From SURF-21 sp964510515 (GTDB lineage: Bacteria; Actinomycetota; Geothermincolia; Geothermincolales; RBG-13-55-18), in assembly GCA_964510515.1 (NCBI GenBank), contig CAZEAU010000019.1, positions 1-52,619 on the forward strand: a stretch of 52,619 nt of DNA, written 5' to 3'. The notes beneath the pieces were generated by a model. It was not told the DNA's origin, did no database searches, and saw nothing but the letters and a program-made list of their open reading frames with translations. Below, piece after piece: positions 1 to 7,536 of the stretch. The position numbers and the translations under genes are program-made. The stretch's first letter is position 1. Every line of letters begins with the position of its first letter.

Positions 1-245
1 CTATAGGGATGGTGCGGGGAGGGCAGACGTTGCGGATGTGTGGCAAGGGTCAGGTGGCCAGACGCTGCGGATGTTGGGAAGAGCAAGGAGGGCAGACGAC
101 GGTCCTTTAAGACCTGCGAGTGCGGAGCGAGGGCCGCGTCCCCGGATCCCGTTCCACAAACATCCTCGCCTCGCGGCTCGGAGGCAATACGCGAGCCCAT
201 GCGGCCGGGGGGGAGAAGGGAGCGTGAGCGGGATGAAAAGAGGCC
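1..245. other. Non-coding left end with short imperfect direct repeats
   Basis: No convincing gene is visible. The 16-base word CAGACGYTGCGGATGT occurs at 24-39 and 59-74, a period of 35, and a shorter relative (GGCAGACG) recurs near 91-98. The short reading frames here are GC-driven and lack family features. The next gene ends at 246 on the minus strand, so this is its downstream region. No clear terminator hairpin with a T tract was found. Confidence 0.5.
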
Positions 246-890
246 TTAGCGCCAGTGATCGGCGATGAGCTCGGCGACCTCGGCCTCGCGCCCGAAGAGG
301 AAATGGTCCGCGCCCGCGAGCAGGCGCAGTTCCGCCCCCAGGCGTGAGGAAAGCCTCTGTAGCTTGTCCGCGTCGTTGAACTGGTCCCGCTCGCCGCTGA
401 CGATGATGGCGTCCGGCGGCGGTACGGCCCCCTCCGCCTCAAGGAAATAGAAGAAATCGAACCCCACCATGGGCGGGCTGACCAGGGCGATCCGGCTCGG
501 GACGCCGCTCTTCACCGCCCATCTCAGGCCGACCCATGCGCCGAAAGACCACCCCGCCAGCGCCAGCCCATCGCCATCGATGTCCGGCCTCTCCGCCAGA
601 AAGCGGTAAGCTCCCTCAACGTCCTCCACCTCGCACAGGCCCCCGGTTGAAACCCCGCCGCTGAGCCCCACGCCGCGGAAGTTGAAGCGCAGGCAGGCCC
701 AGCCGTGCGCGACCAGGGTGCGCGCCATCACCTCGAGCAGGGGCACATACATGGAGCCGCCCCCGATGGGGTGGGGGTGGCAGAGTATGCAGGCCGGGGG
801 GCGCTCGGCCGTCCGCGGCATCTCCAGGATGCCCTCCAGCCGTATCTGCTCCACACAGTCGGCATAGAAACCCGTCCGCTCACTGCGCAT
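246..890 (-). CDS. Alpha/beta hydrolase, serine hydrolase family
   Basis: A 214-residue alpha/beta-hydrolase fold protein, probably a cytoplasmic esterase or acyl hydrolase of unknown substrate. The nucleophile elbow is G-W-S-F-G with Ser115. Asp169 (in SGERDQF) and His196 (in GADHF) complete a plausible catalytic triad. The CHPHP strand-turn near residues 37-41 and the FNFRGVGLS segment near 69-77 are typical of small dienelactone-hydrolase-like members. I chose the ATG at 890 because GGGAGG lies just upstream of it; an in-frame start at 923 adds 11 residues but has no better ribosome site. It is a single-gene unit next to the repeat-rich gap. The family is clear; the substrate is not. Confidence 0.85.
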   Translation of the reverse strand: MRSERTGFYADCVEQIRLEGILEMPRTAERPPACILCHPHPIGGGSMYVPLLEVMARTLVAHGWACLRFNFRGVGLSGGVSTGGLCEVEDVEGAYRFLAERPDIDGDGLALAGWSFGAWVGLRWAVKSGVPSRIALVSPPMVGFDFFYFLEAEGAVPPPDAIIVSGERDQFNDADKLQRLSSRLGAELRLLAGADHFLFGREAEVAELIADHWR

Positions 891-970
891 GCGTCGTTTC
901 CCTCCCGTCCTTTCGGCGCTCACCGCCGGCGTTCATTTACGTTACTCTAGCAGTCGGGGAGCTCTCGATC

Positions 971-1302
971 CAGGCATGGCGTCTGCTCCCGTTCAGCACA
1001 CGCCCCGGCCTCTTCCCCATTCGCGCCCTGGGTTCCGCGCCATACCCTCCCGCCCCCGCCAATGCTCTTTTCACCGTTCGCACCCAGGGCTCCGCATCGC
1101 GCAGGCAGGGCGCGGCCCCGCTCGTCCTTCCCGGCGCAGGTATGGCGTCTGCTCCCGTTCAGCACACGCCCCGGCCTCTTCCCCATTCGCGCCCTGGGTT
1201 CCGCGCCATACCCTCCCGCCCCCGCCAATGCTCTTTTCACCGTTCGCACCCAGGGCTCCGCATCGCGCAGGCTGGGCGCGGCCCCGCTCGCCCTTCCCGG
1301 CG
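971..1302. repeat. Tandem 166-bp direct repeat (two copies)
   Basis: Copy 1 is 971-1136 and copy 2 is 1137-1302. By eye they differ at only about three positions (for example GCAGGCAGGG versus GCAGGCTGGG), so the duplication is recent or kept uniform. Each copy contains two diverged sub-units of about 20 bases built on TTCGCRCCC..GGG.TCCGC, at 1019-1038 and 1077-1095 in copy 1. A related word appears again at 52241-52260 near the other end of the window. There is no transposase or terminal inverted repeat. Confidence 0.9.
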
Positions 1303-1313
1303 CAAGCCGAAGA

Positions 1314-1397
1314 GAGCGGACGCGCGCAGGGGAGATGGCGCACAACAACAGGCAGGGTGTCCTCTCCCGCGAGCGGACGCGCGCAGGGGAGATGGGC
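1314..1397. repeat. Short direct repeat, period 57
   Basis: The word GAGCGGACGCGCGCAGGGGA, followed by GATGG, appears at about 1314-1338 and again at 1371-1395. The intervening sequence is not repeated. It lies directly downstream of the 166-bp tandem repeat and upstream of the FAD oxidoreductase gene. Confidence 0.85.
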
Positions 1398-1417
1398 CGC
1401 GGAGGTGGAGGCGGGTC

Positions 1418-1445
1418 TTGCATCGCGGCAAATATGGTTTAATAG
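1418..1445 (+). promoter_or_regulatory. Candidate sigma70-type promoter for the 1509 gene
   Basis: TTGCAT at 1418-1423 and TAATAG at 1440-1445, 16 bases apart, lie in a locally AT-richer patch about 60 bases before the start codon. Each box matches the consensus only partly, so this is a weak call. Confidence 0.35.
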
Positions 1446-1508
1446 CTTCGTACACTGATGGTGCGCGCGGCGCGGGCACCGTGGCAGGAAGAAGAGAGGG
1501 GAATTCCC

Positions 1509-2831
1509 ATGGATTGCGACGTCATCGTCATCGGCGGAGGTTACGCCGGGCTCTCGGCGGGCGCCCTCCTGGCGCACAAGGGGTACGAGGTCCTGCTCCT
1601 GGAGAAATCGAAGTCCCTGGGCGGGCGGGCCAGCTATATGGAGAAGGACGGCTATGTCGTGGAATACGGCCTGCATGCCAACCGCAACGCATCGCAAGGC
1701 GCCGCCGCCGAGGTCTTCCGCCGTCTCGGCCGCGAACTGGATTTCATCGAGTCCGGCGAGCCGGAATTGTGGCGCGATGGCGCCTTCCTGCCCCTCCCCA
1801 ACAACGTCGGCAAGATATTCAAGTCGCCCATGCTCCCCCTGCCCGCCAAGCTCGCGGCCGCCCGTTACCTGCTCAAGCTGGTCGCGGGCAATCCTGCTAA
1901 AAAATACCAGGTCTCCCTGGAGGAGCTGACCGCGGGCTGCAAGTCCCGGGAGACGCTGGAGATCCTGCGCATCATCTCCGGCATCGGCATCATAGCCCCC
2001 GAGCCCCGTTACGCCTCCGCGGGAGAGCTGGGAGCATACCTCAAAAAGGCCCTGCGCTCCAAGGTCAAGGTGGCCTACCCCAGGGGGGGGACCCGCACCA
2101 TCATCGAGGGCCTCAGGGAGGAAGTGGAGAAAAGCGGCCAGATCATGCTGGGCAACAAGGTGACGCGCCTGATGCTCAAGAAGGGCCTGGTCAACCAGGT
2201 GAAGACGGAGGCGGCCACCTACAGCGCCTACAGCGTGGTCAGCGCCATCCCCGTGCAGGACGTGCCCGACCTCTTCGGGGGAAAGAACCTGCCCATCAAG
2301 TTCACCAAGGCCGCCCGGGAACTGGTCCCCACCGCCGGCATCTCCCTGGACGTCGGGTTCAAGCGCAAGGTCTCCGAGAAGGACGGCCTGCTGGTGACGT
2401 CCGAGCCCCTGAGCATGGGTCACTTCACCTCCAATATCGACCCCGGGATGGCCCCGCAGGGCAAGCAGCTCCTCTCCTGGTACTACCCGCTCCCCCTGCC
2501 CTGGATCAAGAACGCCGAGAAGATGGAGCGCGAGGAGCAGCGCCTGCGCGAAGTGCTCGCGGAGATGTTCCCGGGGATATGGGAGGCCGTGGACTGGGAG
2601 CGCACCTTGCGGCTCTCCATGGTGGACGGCTTCGTGCCGCGCCCCGGACAGACGCGGGAGGACCGGGCCGACTTCACCATACCCTCCCTGGAGAACTTCT
2701 TCCTCTGCGGCGATACCACCCGTGCGGAGGGCACGGGCGGGGACACCGCCTTCAACTCCGCCGCCAGCGTCTCCGACCTCGTGAGCGCATACCTGGAGGA
2801 GATAACCGAAGAGGAAACGGTCGAGGACTGA
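1509..2831 (+). CDS. FAD-dependent oxidoreductase, phytoene-desaturase-like
   Basis: A 440-residue flavoprotein of the amine-oxidase / phytoene-desaturase (CrtI-like) superfamily. It begins with the dinucleotide-binding strand VIGGGYAGLSAG (about residues 5-16), then LLLEKS and LGGRA for FAD ribose binding. It ends with the FAD-closing motif FFLCGDTTRAEGTGGD near residues 397-412. The start at 1509 was chosen because AGAGAGGGGA precedes it and the Rossmann strand follows at once; an upstream in-frame ATG at 1458 would add 17 unlikely residues. The isochorismatase-like gene follows 18 bases later. It is a paralogue-type relative of the 31407-32780 flavoprotein. Substrate unknown; a polyprenyl or carotenoid-like lipid is only a guess. 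Confidence 0.85.
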   Translation: MDCDVIVIGGGYAGLSAGALLAHKGYEVLLLEKSKSLGGRASYMEKDGYVVEYGLHANRNASQGAAAEVFRRLGRELDFIESGEPELWRDGAFLPLPNNVGKIFKSPMLPLPAKLAAARYLLKLVAGNPAKKYQVSLEELTAGCKSRETLEILRIISGIGIIAPEPRYASAGELGAYLKKALRSKVKVAYPRGGTRTIIEGLREEVEKSGQIMLGNKVTRLMLKKGLVNQVKTEAATYSAYSVVSAIPVQDVPDLFGGKNLPIKFTKAARELVPTAGISLDVGFKRKVSEKDGLLVTSEPLSMGHFTSNIDPGMAPQGKQLLSWYYPLPLPWIKNAEKMEREEQRLREVLAEMFPGIWEAVDWERTLRLSMVDGFVPRPGQTREDRADFTIPSLENFFLCGDTTRAEGTGGDTAFNSAASVSDLVSAYLEEITEEETVED

Positions 2832-2849
2832 AGCAGGAAAGGAACGCGC

Positions 2850-3407
2850 ATGGACGGACATCCTTCCCTCGCCGATGCCGGCGACAGCATACTGGTTATC
2901 ATCGACCCCCAGGAGAAACTGGTGAAGATGATCCACAACCGCGAGGAGGTGGTGGCCAACCTCATCCGCCTGCTCAGATTGGCGCACATCTTCGCCTTGC
3001 CGGTCGTGCTCACCGAGCACTACCCCCGGGGCCTGGGCAACAGCGTGGACGAGGTCAAAGAGGCCCTGGCCGTGTACGACCCCATCGTCAAGCGCATCTT
3101 CAGCTGCTTCGGCGTGCCCGAGTTCGCGCAGGCGCTGGCGGCGAGCGGCAGAAAACGCCTCCTGATCGCCGGGATCGAGACCCATATCTGCGTGTGCCAG
3201 ACGGTGCACGACGCCCTGCACCGCGGCTTCCAGGTGCAGGTGGTCGCGGACGCAACGGGCACGCGCAAACGCGGGGACCACGAGACCGCCCTGGCCAGGA
3301 TGCGCGATGCGGGTGCGGTCATAACCACCTCGGAGTCGCTCATCTACGAGGTGACTCGCCGCGCGGACGGCCCGGAGTTCAAACAGGTCCTGGAATTGGT
3401 GAAATGA
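2850..3407 (+). CDS. Isochorismatase-family cysteine hydrolase
   Basis: A 185-residue hydrolase of the isochorismatase / nicotinamidase-like superfamily. The expected catalytic triad is visible: Asp19 (VIIDPQ), Lys81 (KRIFSCF) and Cys114 (GIETHICV). The cis-peptide-type context before the cysteine is kept. Size is normal for the stand-alone family, which hydrolyses amides or enol ethers of small molecules; substrate cannot be read from sequence. It follows the FAD oxidoreductase by 18 bases and overlaps the next small membrane gene at ATGA, so the three are probably co-transcribed. Confidence 0.85.
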   Translation: MDGHPSLADAGDSILVIIDPQEKLVKMIHNREEVVANLIRLLRLAHIFALPVVLTEHYPRGLGNSVDEVKEALAVYDPIVKRIFSCFGVPEFAQALAASGRKRLLIAGIETHICVCQTVHDALHRGFQVQVVADATGTRKRGDHETALARMRDAGAVITTSESLIYEVTRRADGPEFKQVLELVK

Positions 3408-3568
3408 ACAGGGTACGCCTTTGCTGCGCCGCCGGCGGGGGTTTTGTCGGGGTCTTCCTCTGCGCCCTGGGTTGGGGGACCGCGAACTTCTACCTCGTGG
3501 CCGCCGGGGCGGTGGTCCTCGCCTCCTGCCTGGCCTGGCTCACCATCCCCATGCCCGTCATCCCCTGA
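3404..3568 (+). CDS. Small membrane protein, 54 residues
   Basis: A short gene whose ATG overlaps the stop of the isochorismatase-like gene (ATGA), which suggests translational coupling. The product starts with MNRVRLCC and has two hydrophobic stretches, about residues 8-24 and 29-49, separated by a short turn. This suits a two-pass inner-membrane peptide with both ends on the same side. It ends 13 bases before the GTG of the methyltransferase. No family recognised. The alternative is that it is spacer sequence, but the coupling and hydrophobic pattern favour a real gene. Confidence 0.6.
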   Translation: MNRVRLCCAAGGGFVGVFLCALGWGTANFYLVAAGAVVLASCLAWLTIPMPVIP

Positions 3569-3581
3569 GAGGGAGAAAGCC

Positions 3582-4385
3582 GTGAGAAACAGCATCGACA
3601 ACACCGACCTCCCCGGGGACTCCTACCCGGACCTTATCCTCACCGGGGAGAGGACGCTCCCCGGCATACGCGAGGAGAATTACTGGTTCCAGCGCCACCT
3701 CGTCGTCTACCGCCACCTGCTCGGCCTGGCCGCGGGGAAGCGGGTACTGGACCTGGGCAGCGGGGAGGGATACGGTGCGGACCTGCTGGCCACCCGTGCC
3801 GCCGAGGCCGTCGGCGTGGACCTGGCCCCGGAGGCCATCTACCACGCGCGCAGGACCTACAGGCGCCGGAACCTGCGCTTCGTTTACGGCGACCTCTACC
3901 ACCTGGACCTGGAGGACGACTCCTTCGACCTCGTCTGCTCCCTGCAGGTGGTCGAGCACCTTCACCGCCCCGAGGACTTCATGCGCGAGGCGTGGCGGGT
4001 GTTGGCGCCCGGCGGAACCTGTGCCATCTCCACCCCCAACCGCCTGCTCATCTCCCCCGGCCGCGACGAGCCGGTCAACCCCTTTCACATCCGCGAATAC
4101 GACTCGCGCCAGTTCCTGGACTTCATGCGCGCCTTCTACCGCCGCACGCAGGTGCTGGGCGTCTTTCACGCCCGCAGGCTACGCCTGCACGACAAGCTCT
4201 GGCGGCGCAACTTCTCGCAGTTCTGCCTGGACATACCGCCCCTCCTGGAGCGCTTTTTCTACCGCCCCTTCTTCATCCCCTCCATCAGGACGCGGCATTT
4301 CCGCATGGAGGAGGGGCGGCTGGACGAGGCCATCGATTTCCTGGGCGTCGGCGTCAAAACCGGCGGCGGGCACGCGGGGGCGTGA
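3582..4385 (+). CDS. SAM-dependent methyltransferase (class I)
   Basis: A 267-residue class I methyltransferase. SAM-binding motif I is VLDLGSGEGYG (about residues 55-65), followed by GVDLAPEAI (acidic ribose-binding loop) and SLQVVEHL. The GTG start at 3582 was chosen because GAGAGGGAG sits just upstream; the longer frame upstream has low-complexity sequence. It lies one base before the GH57 branching enzyme and is followed by a GT4 glycosyltransferase. In mycobacteria a methyltransferase, GH57 enzyme and GT4 occur in the same order (Rv3030-Rv3031-Rv3032) for methylglucose lipopolysaccharide. A sugar O-methyltransferase role is therefore a reasonable inference, not proven. Confidence 0.8.
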   Translation: MRNSIDNTDLPGDSYPDLILTGERTLPGIREENYWFQRHLVVYRHLLGLAAGKRVLDLGSGEGYGADLLATRAAEAVGVDLAPEAIYHARRTYRRRNLRFVYGDLYHLDLEDDSFDLVCSLQVVEHLHRPEDFMREAWRVLAPGGTCAISTPNRLLISPGRDEPVNPFHIREYDSRQFLDFMRAFYRRTQVLGVFHARRLRLHDKLWRRNFSQFCLDIPPLLERFFYRPFFIPSIRTRHFRMEEGRLDEAIDFLGVGVKTGGGHAGA

Positions 4386-4386
4386 C

Positions 4387-5907
4387 ATGGCCCCCGCCGA
4401 TATCGCCATCCTCCTGCACACCCACATGCCCTATGTGCGCCGTAACGGCGACTGGCCCGTGGGGGAGGAATGGCTCCTGGAGGCCTGGGCGGAGAGCTAC
4501 ATCCCGCTGTGGAGGGTCATCGAGGACCTGACCGCCGGGACGCTGCCCGGCCGCCTGGCCCTGACCATGACCCCGGTGCTCGCGGAGCAGCTGCGGGACG
4601 CGTACATGGAGGAACGCCTGGGCTCCTACCTGCGCAATAAGATGGAGCACGCGCGCCTGGAAGAGGAACGGCTCGCCGCCATGGGTGACGGGCCGAGGGG
4701 ACGCCTGGCCGCCCATTACGGCGATTTTTACCGCGGCCTCCTGGCCGACTTCGAGGGGCGTTTCCGCGGCGGGATGATACGGGTCCTCGCCGAGGCCATG
4801 GACGCGGGCGTGGTCGAGGTGCTGGCCAGCGCAGCCACCCATGCCCACCTCCCCTCCCTGGGGAGCAAGGCCTGTGCCGCAGCGCAGATCGAAATCGGCC
4901 TGGAGAGCTATCGCCGCTGCTTTGCGCGCGAGCCGCGGGGGTTCTGGCTCCCGGAGTGCTCCTATACCCCGGACCTGGACGAGGTACTGGCGGGATTCTC
5001 CCCCCCGCTCTCCTATGTGGTCCTGGATTTCACCGCCGCGGGGGAAGCGCCCACCGGCGCGGCCACCCGTGAGCCGCGACGGCTGGGCTCCACCCCCCTG
5101 GTCGCCCTGCTGCGCGATGAGCTCGCGCACGACCTGGTCTGGACCATGCAGGGCTACCCCTCGGGCGAGGACTACCGGGAATTCGCCAAGCGGGACTACG
5201 AAGGGCACGGCTTCCAGTACTGGAGGATAAGCGCGCAGGGGACTCCCCTGGACGAGAAGGATATCTACCGCCCCGACCGCGCCGCGGCACGGGCGAGGAG
5301 GGACGCCGAGGATTTCGTAGCCAGGCTCACCCTCCGCGCCGATGAGGGGGCGGCGGCAGGCGGCGGCGGGGGGCCCTCCCTGGTCCTGGCGGCATACGAC
5401 ACCGAGCTCATGGGACACTGGTGGTGCGAAGGCCCGCTGTGGCTGCGGGAGGTGCTGTCGCTGCTCGGCGGGCGGGCCCGGCTCCCGGGGCATGTCTGCG
5501 ACGGCAGCCGCGCGCAGGACCTCGAGGCCATCTCCCCGCGCATGACGGCGTGGAACGCGGGGGGCAACTTCTCCACCTGGGTTAATGAAAACACGGCGCA
5601 GATCTGGCGGGAGACCCATGACGCGGAGGATGCCTTTCTGCGCCGCATGCGCAACCCCGCCGCGGGCGGCCGCGCCGCCGCTCAGGCGGCGCGCGAGCTG
5701 CTGCTCATGGAGTCCAGCGACTGGACCTTCATGATCGGAAGGGACAGCGCCGCCGCCTATGCGCGGGAGAGGTTCTCCACCCACCTGCGCAGGTTCGCTC
5801 AAGCCGTGGAGATGGCGGAGGGCGGCCCGGACGGCGGGGAGGCCCTCGCGCTCCTGGAGGACAGCGACAACCTCTTTCCCTGGCTCACCCCCCGCTCCTG
5901 GCGCTGA
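4387..5907 (+). CDS. GH57 1,4-alpha-glucan branching enzyme
   Basis: A 506-residue glycoside hydrolase family 57 protein with the DUF1957-type C-terminal region, close in length to characterised GH57 branching enzymes (EC 2.4.1.18). Family motifs seen are HTHMPYVR near residues 11-18, the nucleophile in FWLPECS (Glu190) and the acid/base in AYDTELMGHWW (Asp338). The helical C-terminal part contains SSDWTFMI. It should transfer alpha-1,4-glucan segments to alpha-1,6 positions in the cytoplasm. It starts one base after the methyltransferase stop and precedes the GT4 gene. A 29-base repeat begins at its stop codon. Short-chain branching as in methylglucose lipopolysaccharide is the likely context. 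Confidence 0.88.
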   Translation: MAPADIAILLHTHMPYVRRNGDWPVGEEWLLEAWAESYIPLWRVIEDLTAGTLPGRLALTMTPVLAEQLRDAYMEERLGSYLRNKMEHARLEEERLAAMGDGPRGRLAAHYGDFYRGLLADFEGRFRGGMIRVLAEAMDAGVVEVLASAATHAHLPSLGSKACAAAQIEIGLESYRRCFAREPRGFWLPECSYTPDLDEVLAGFSPPLSYVVLDFTAAGEAPTGAATREPRRLGSTPLVALLRDELAHDLVWTMQGYPSGEDYREFAKRDYEGHGFQYWRISAQGTPLDEKDIYRPDRAAARARRDAEDFVARLTLRADEGAAAGGGGGPSLVLAAYDTELMGHWWCEGPLWLREVLSLLGGRARLPGHVCDGSRAQDLEAISPRMTAWNAGGNFSTWVNENTAQIWRETHDAEDAFLRRMRNPAAGGRAAAQAARELLLMESSDWTFMIGRDSAAAYARERFSTHLRRFAQAVEMAEGGPDGGEALALLEDSDNLFPWLTPRSWR

Positions 5908-5995
5908 TCGCCCCCCGCGCCCGCGGGCACCGTCGGTGAAGGCGGCGAGCTTGGCGTCGCCCATGCGATCGCCCCCCGCGCCCGCGGGCACCGTC
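5906..5995. repeat. GC-rich 29-base direct repeat, two copies
   Basis: Copies at 5906-5934 and 5967-5995 are identical. Each starts with GATCGCCCCCCGCGCCCG and ends with GGGCACCGTC; the core GCCCGCGGGC is self-complementary and can form a hairpin. The first copy starts inside the stop codon of the GH57 gene. Related hairpins with a GGGCACCGT or GGGACCGTC tail lie at about 1464-1487 and 15304-15325. It may act as a transcription terminator, but there is no T tract. Confidence 0.8.
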
Positions 5996-5999
5996 CAGG

Positions 6000-6029
6000 T
6001 TGCCATACCGCGCTCGTTTTTAATAGAAT
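6000..6029 (+). promoter_or_regulatory. Promoter for the GT4 gene
   Basis: TTGCCA at 6000-6005 and TAGAAT at 6024-6029 are 18 bases apart; each box matches the sigma70 consensus at five of six positions. Transcription would start near 6036 and leave a leader of about 85 bases before the ATG at 6121. This suggests that the GT4 gene can be expressed independently of the upstream methyltransferase and GH57 genes. Confidence 0.6.
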
Positions 6030-6120
6030 GTCTGTGCTTGCCCGGACACGGCAGGGAGCATTCCAAGAAACGGCGCGGCCAACCCGGAGGACGCCGCGAA
6101 GCACGAGAACGGGGTGGAAA

Positions 6121-7365
6121 ATGAACGTCGTCATCCTTTCCTGGGAATACCCGCCCAGGATCATCGGCGGTCTGGGCACCCACGTGCATCAGCTCGCGGT
6201 GAACCTCGCCCGCCTGGGGGTGAACGTCCACGTGGTGACCAAGGACGCGCCCGATGCCAGCGATTTCGAGATGGCGGAGGGGGTGCGGATCCACCGCGTA
6301 CCCCTCTACCCCCCCGAGATCCCGCAGGAGGAATGGGTGCCCTGGGCCCTGCAGTTCAACGTGGCGCTGCTGGAGCGGGCGATCCCCATCATCAACGACA
6401 GTATCGGGAGGGTGCACGTGCTGCACGCCCACGACTGGCTGGTGGCCCACGCGGCCATCGCCCTCAAGCACGCCTACCGCATCCCGCTGGTCGCCACCAT
6501 ACACGCCACGGAGTACGGGCGCCATCAGGGCTGCATCCCGGAAGGCATGTCGCGCATCATCCACCAGATCGAGTGGTGGCTCACCTTCGAGAGCGTGCGC
6601 ACCATCGCCTGCAGCAACTACATGCGGGACGAAGTGGCGCACATCTTCGAGCTGCCCGAGGACAAGATCACCGTCATCCCCAACGGCATAGAGTACGAAC
6701 TCTTCCGCAGCGACACCGACACCGCGCGCGTGCGCAAGCAGTTCGTCGAGCCGGACTCGCGCATGATCTTCTTCGTGGGCAGGCTGGTGTACGAGAAGGG
6801 GGTGCAGACGGTCATCGAGGCCATGCCCAGCGTGCTGGAGGAATTCCCCGACCTGCGCTTCCTGGTGGCGGGGACCGGCCCGCACGTGCGCGCCCTGCAG
6901 GTGATGATCGACGAGTTCGGCCTCAGCGACAAGATAAAACTCCTCGGCTTCGTGGACCCTCACAAGCTGCCCATGTTCTACAAATGCGCCGACATAACCG
7001 TGGTCCCCAGCATCTACGAGCCCTTCGGCATGGTGGTCCTGGAGGCCATGGTGGCGGGTTGCCCGGTGATCGTGGCCGACACCGGGGGCCTCAAGGAGAT
7101 CGTGGTGCACGAGGAGACCGGCCTGTGCTTCAAGCCCGGCAACCCCAAGTCGCTGGCGGGGGCCATGATCCGGGTGCTGCGCGACAAGGGGCTTGCGCAG
7201 CGCCTGACCAGCGACGCCCAGAAGTTCATCACGGAGAAGTACAACTGGGAGCGTATCGCACGCCATACCATGGAAGTCTATGAGCGTTGCGAGCGGGAGT
7301 ACGAATACCGGCCCCGCGTGCTCAGCGTCTGCCCCCCCATCCCCCAGCGCGCCGAGGGCAGCTAG
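6121..7365 (+). CDS. GT4-family glycosyltransferase (glycogen-synthase-like)
   Basis: A 414-residue GT-B fold retaining glycosyltransferase. The N-terminal acceptor domain starts MNVVILSWEYPPRIIGGLG, with the GGLGTHV loop typical of glycogen or glucan synthases. The C-terminal nucleotide-sugar domain has FVGRLVYEKG and the EX7E motif EPFGMVVLE (Glu300 and Glu308). It probably elongates an alpha-1,4-glucan from a nucleotide-diphosphate glucose. The upstream in-frame ATG at 6028 is rejected because it overlaps the predicted promoter and adds an arginine- and threonine-rich tail. Together with the methyltransferase and GH57 genes it reproduces the Rv3030-Rv3032 arrangement. Confidence 0.88.
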   Translation: MNVVILSWEYPPRIIGGLGTHVHQLAVNLARLGVNVHVVTKDAPDASDFEMAEGVRIHRVPLYPPEIPQEEWVPWALQFNVALLERAIPIINDSIGRVHVLHAHDWLVAHAAIALKHAYRIPLVATIHATEYGRHQGCIPEGMSRIIHQIEWWLTFESVRTIACSNYMRDEVAHIFELPEDKITVIPNGIEYELFRSDTDTARVRKQFVEPDSRMIFFVGRLVYEKGVQTVIEAMPSVLEEFPDLRFLVAGTGPHVRALQVMIDEFGLSDKIKLLGFVDPHKLPMFYKCADITVVPSIYEPFGMVVLEAMVAGCPVIVADTGGLKEIVVHEETGLCFKPGNPKSLAGAMIRVLRDKGLAQRLTSDAQKFITEKYNWERIARHTMEVYERCEREYEYRPRVLSVCPPIPQRAEGS

Positions 7366-7466
7366 GCCTCCCCCCGCGGAGCCCGGGGGCGGGCATGATG
7401 CGGCGCGGCGGTCTCCATCCGGCCCTTGCGCAGGACCCGCCGCGCCCGGCGGAGGAGGAGTATTGC

Positions 7467-7529
7467 ATGGAGGCGAAACCACCGTGGCGACCTCGACCTT
7501 TTTGCCCGGGCCGCGGCCAGGCGATATGA
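7467..7529 (+). CDS. Possible 20-codon leader peptide upstream of the ACD gene
   Basis: A strong ribosome site, GGAGGAGGAG at 7451-7460, precedes an ATG at 7467. This opens a 20-codon frame rich in Pro, Arg and Trp (MEAKPPWRPRPF...) that stops with TGA at 7527-7529. The downstream acyl-CoA synthetase starts only 7 bases later and has no good site of its own. This looks like a translated leader coupled to the main gene. Alternatives are chance, or a frameshift that would extend the synthetase N-terminus. Confidence 0.4.
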   Translation: MEAKPPWRPRPFCPGRGQAI

Positions 7530-7536
7530 GCTCATC

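Larger units (their letters stand above)
891..1508. other. 618-base intergenic gap filled with repeats
   Basis: No gene is supported between the divergent hydrolase and FAD oxidoreductase. The gap holds a 166-bp tandem duplication, a 57-bp-spaced short duplication and a candidate promoter, all listed separately. Reading frames running through it on both strands are low-complexity and change frame between repeat copies, because 166 is not a multiple of three, so they are unlikely to be genes. Confidence 0.6.

Noticed and set aside
6028..6120. Upstream ATG extending the GT4 gene by 31 residues
   Set aside because: It overlaps the predicted -10 box, and the added residues are Arg/Thr/Pro-rich. 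The ATG at 6121 gives the normal family N-terminus.
7366..7400. Intrinsic terminator after the GT4 gene
   Set aside because: CCCCCG and CGGGGG can pair, but the stem is short, within a general GC-rich stretch, and no T tract follows.
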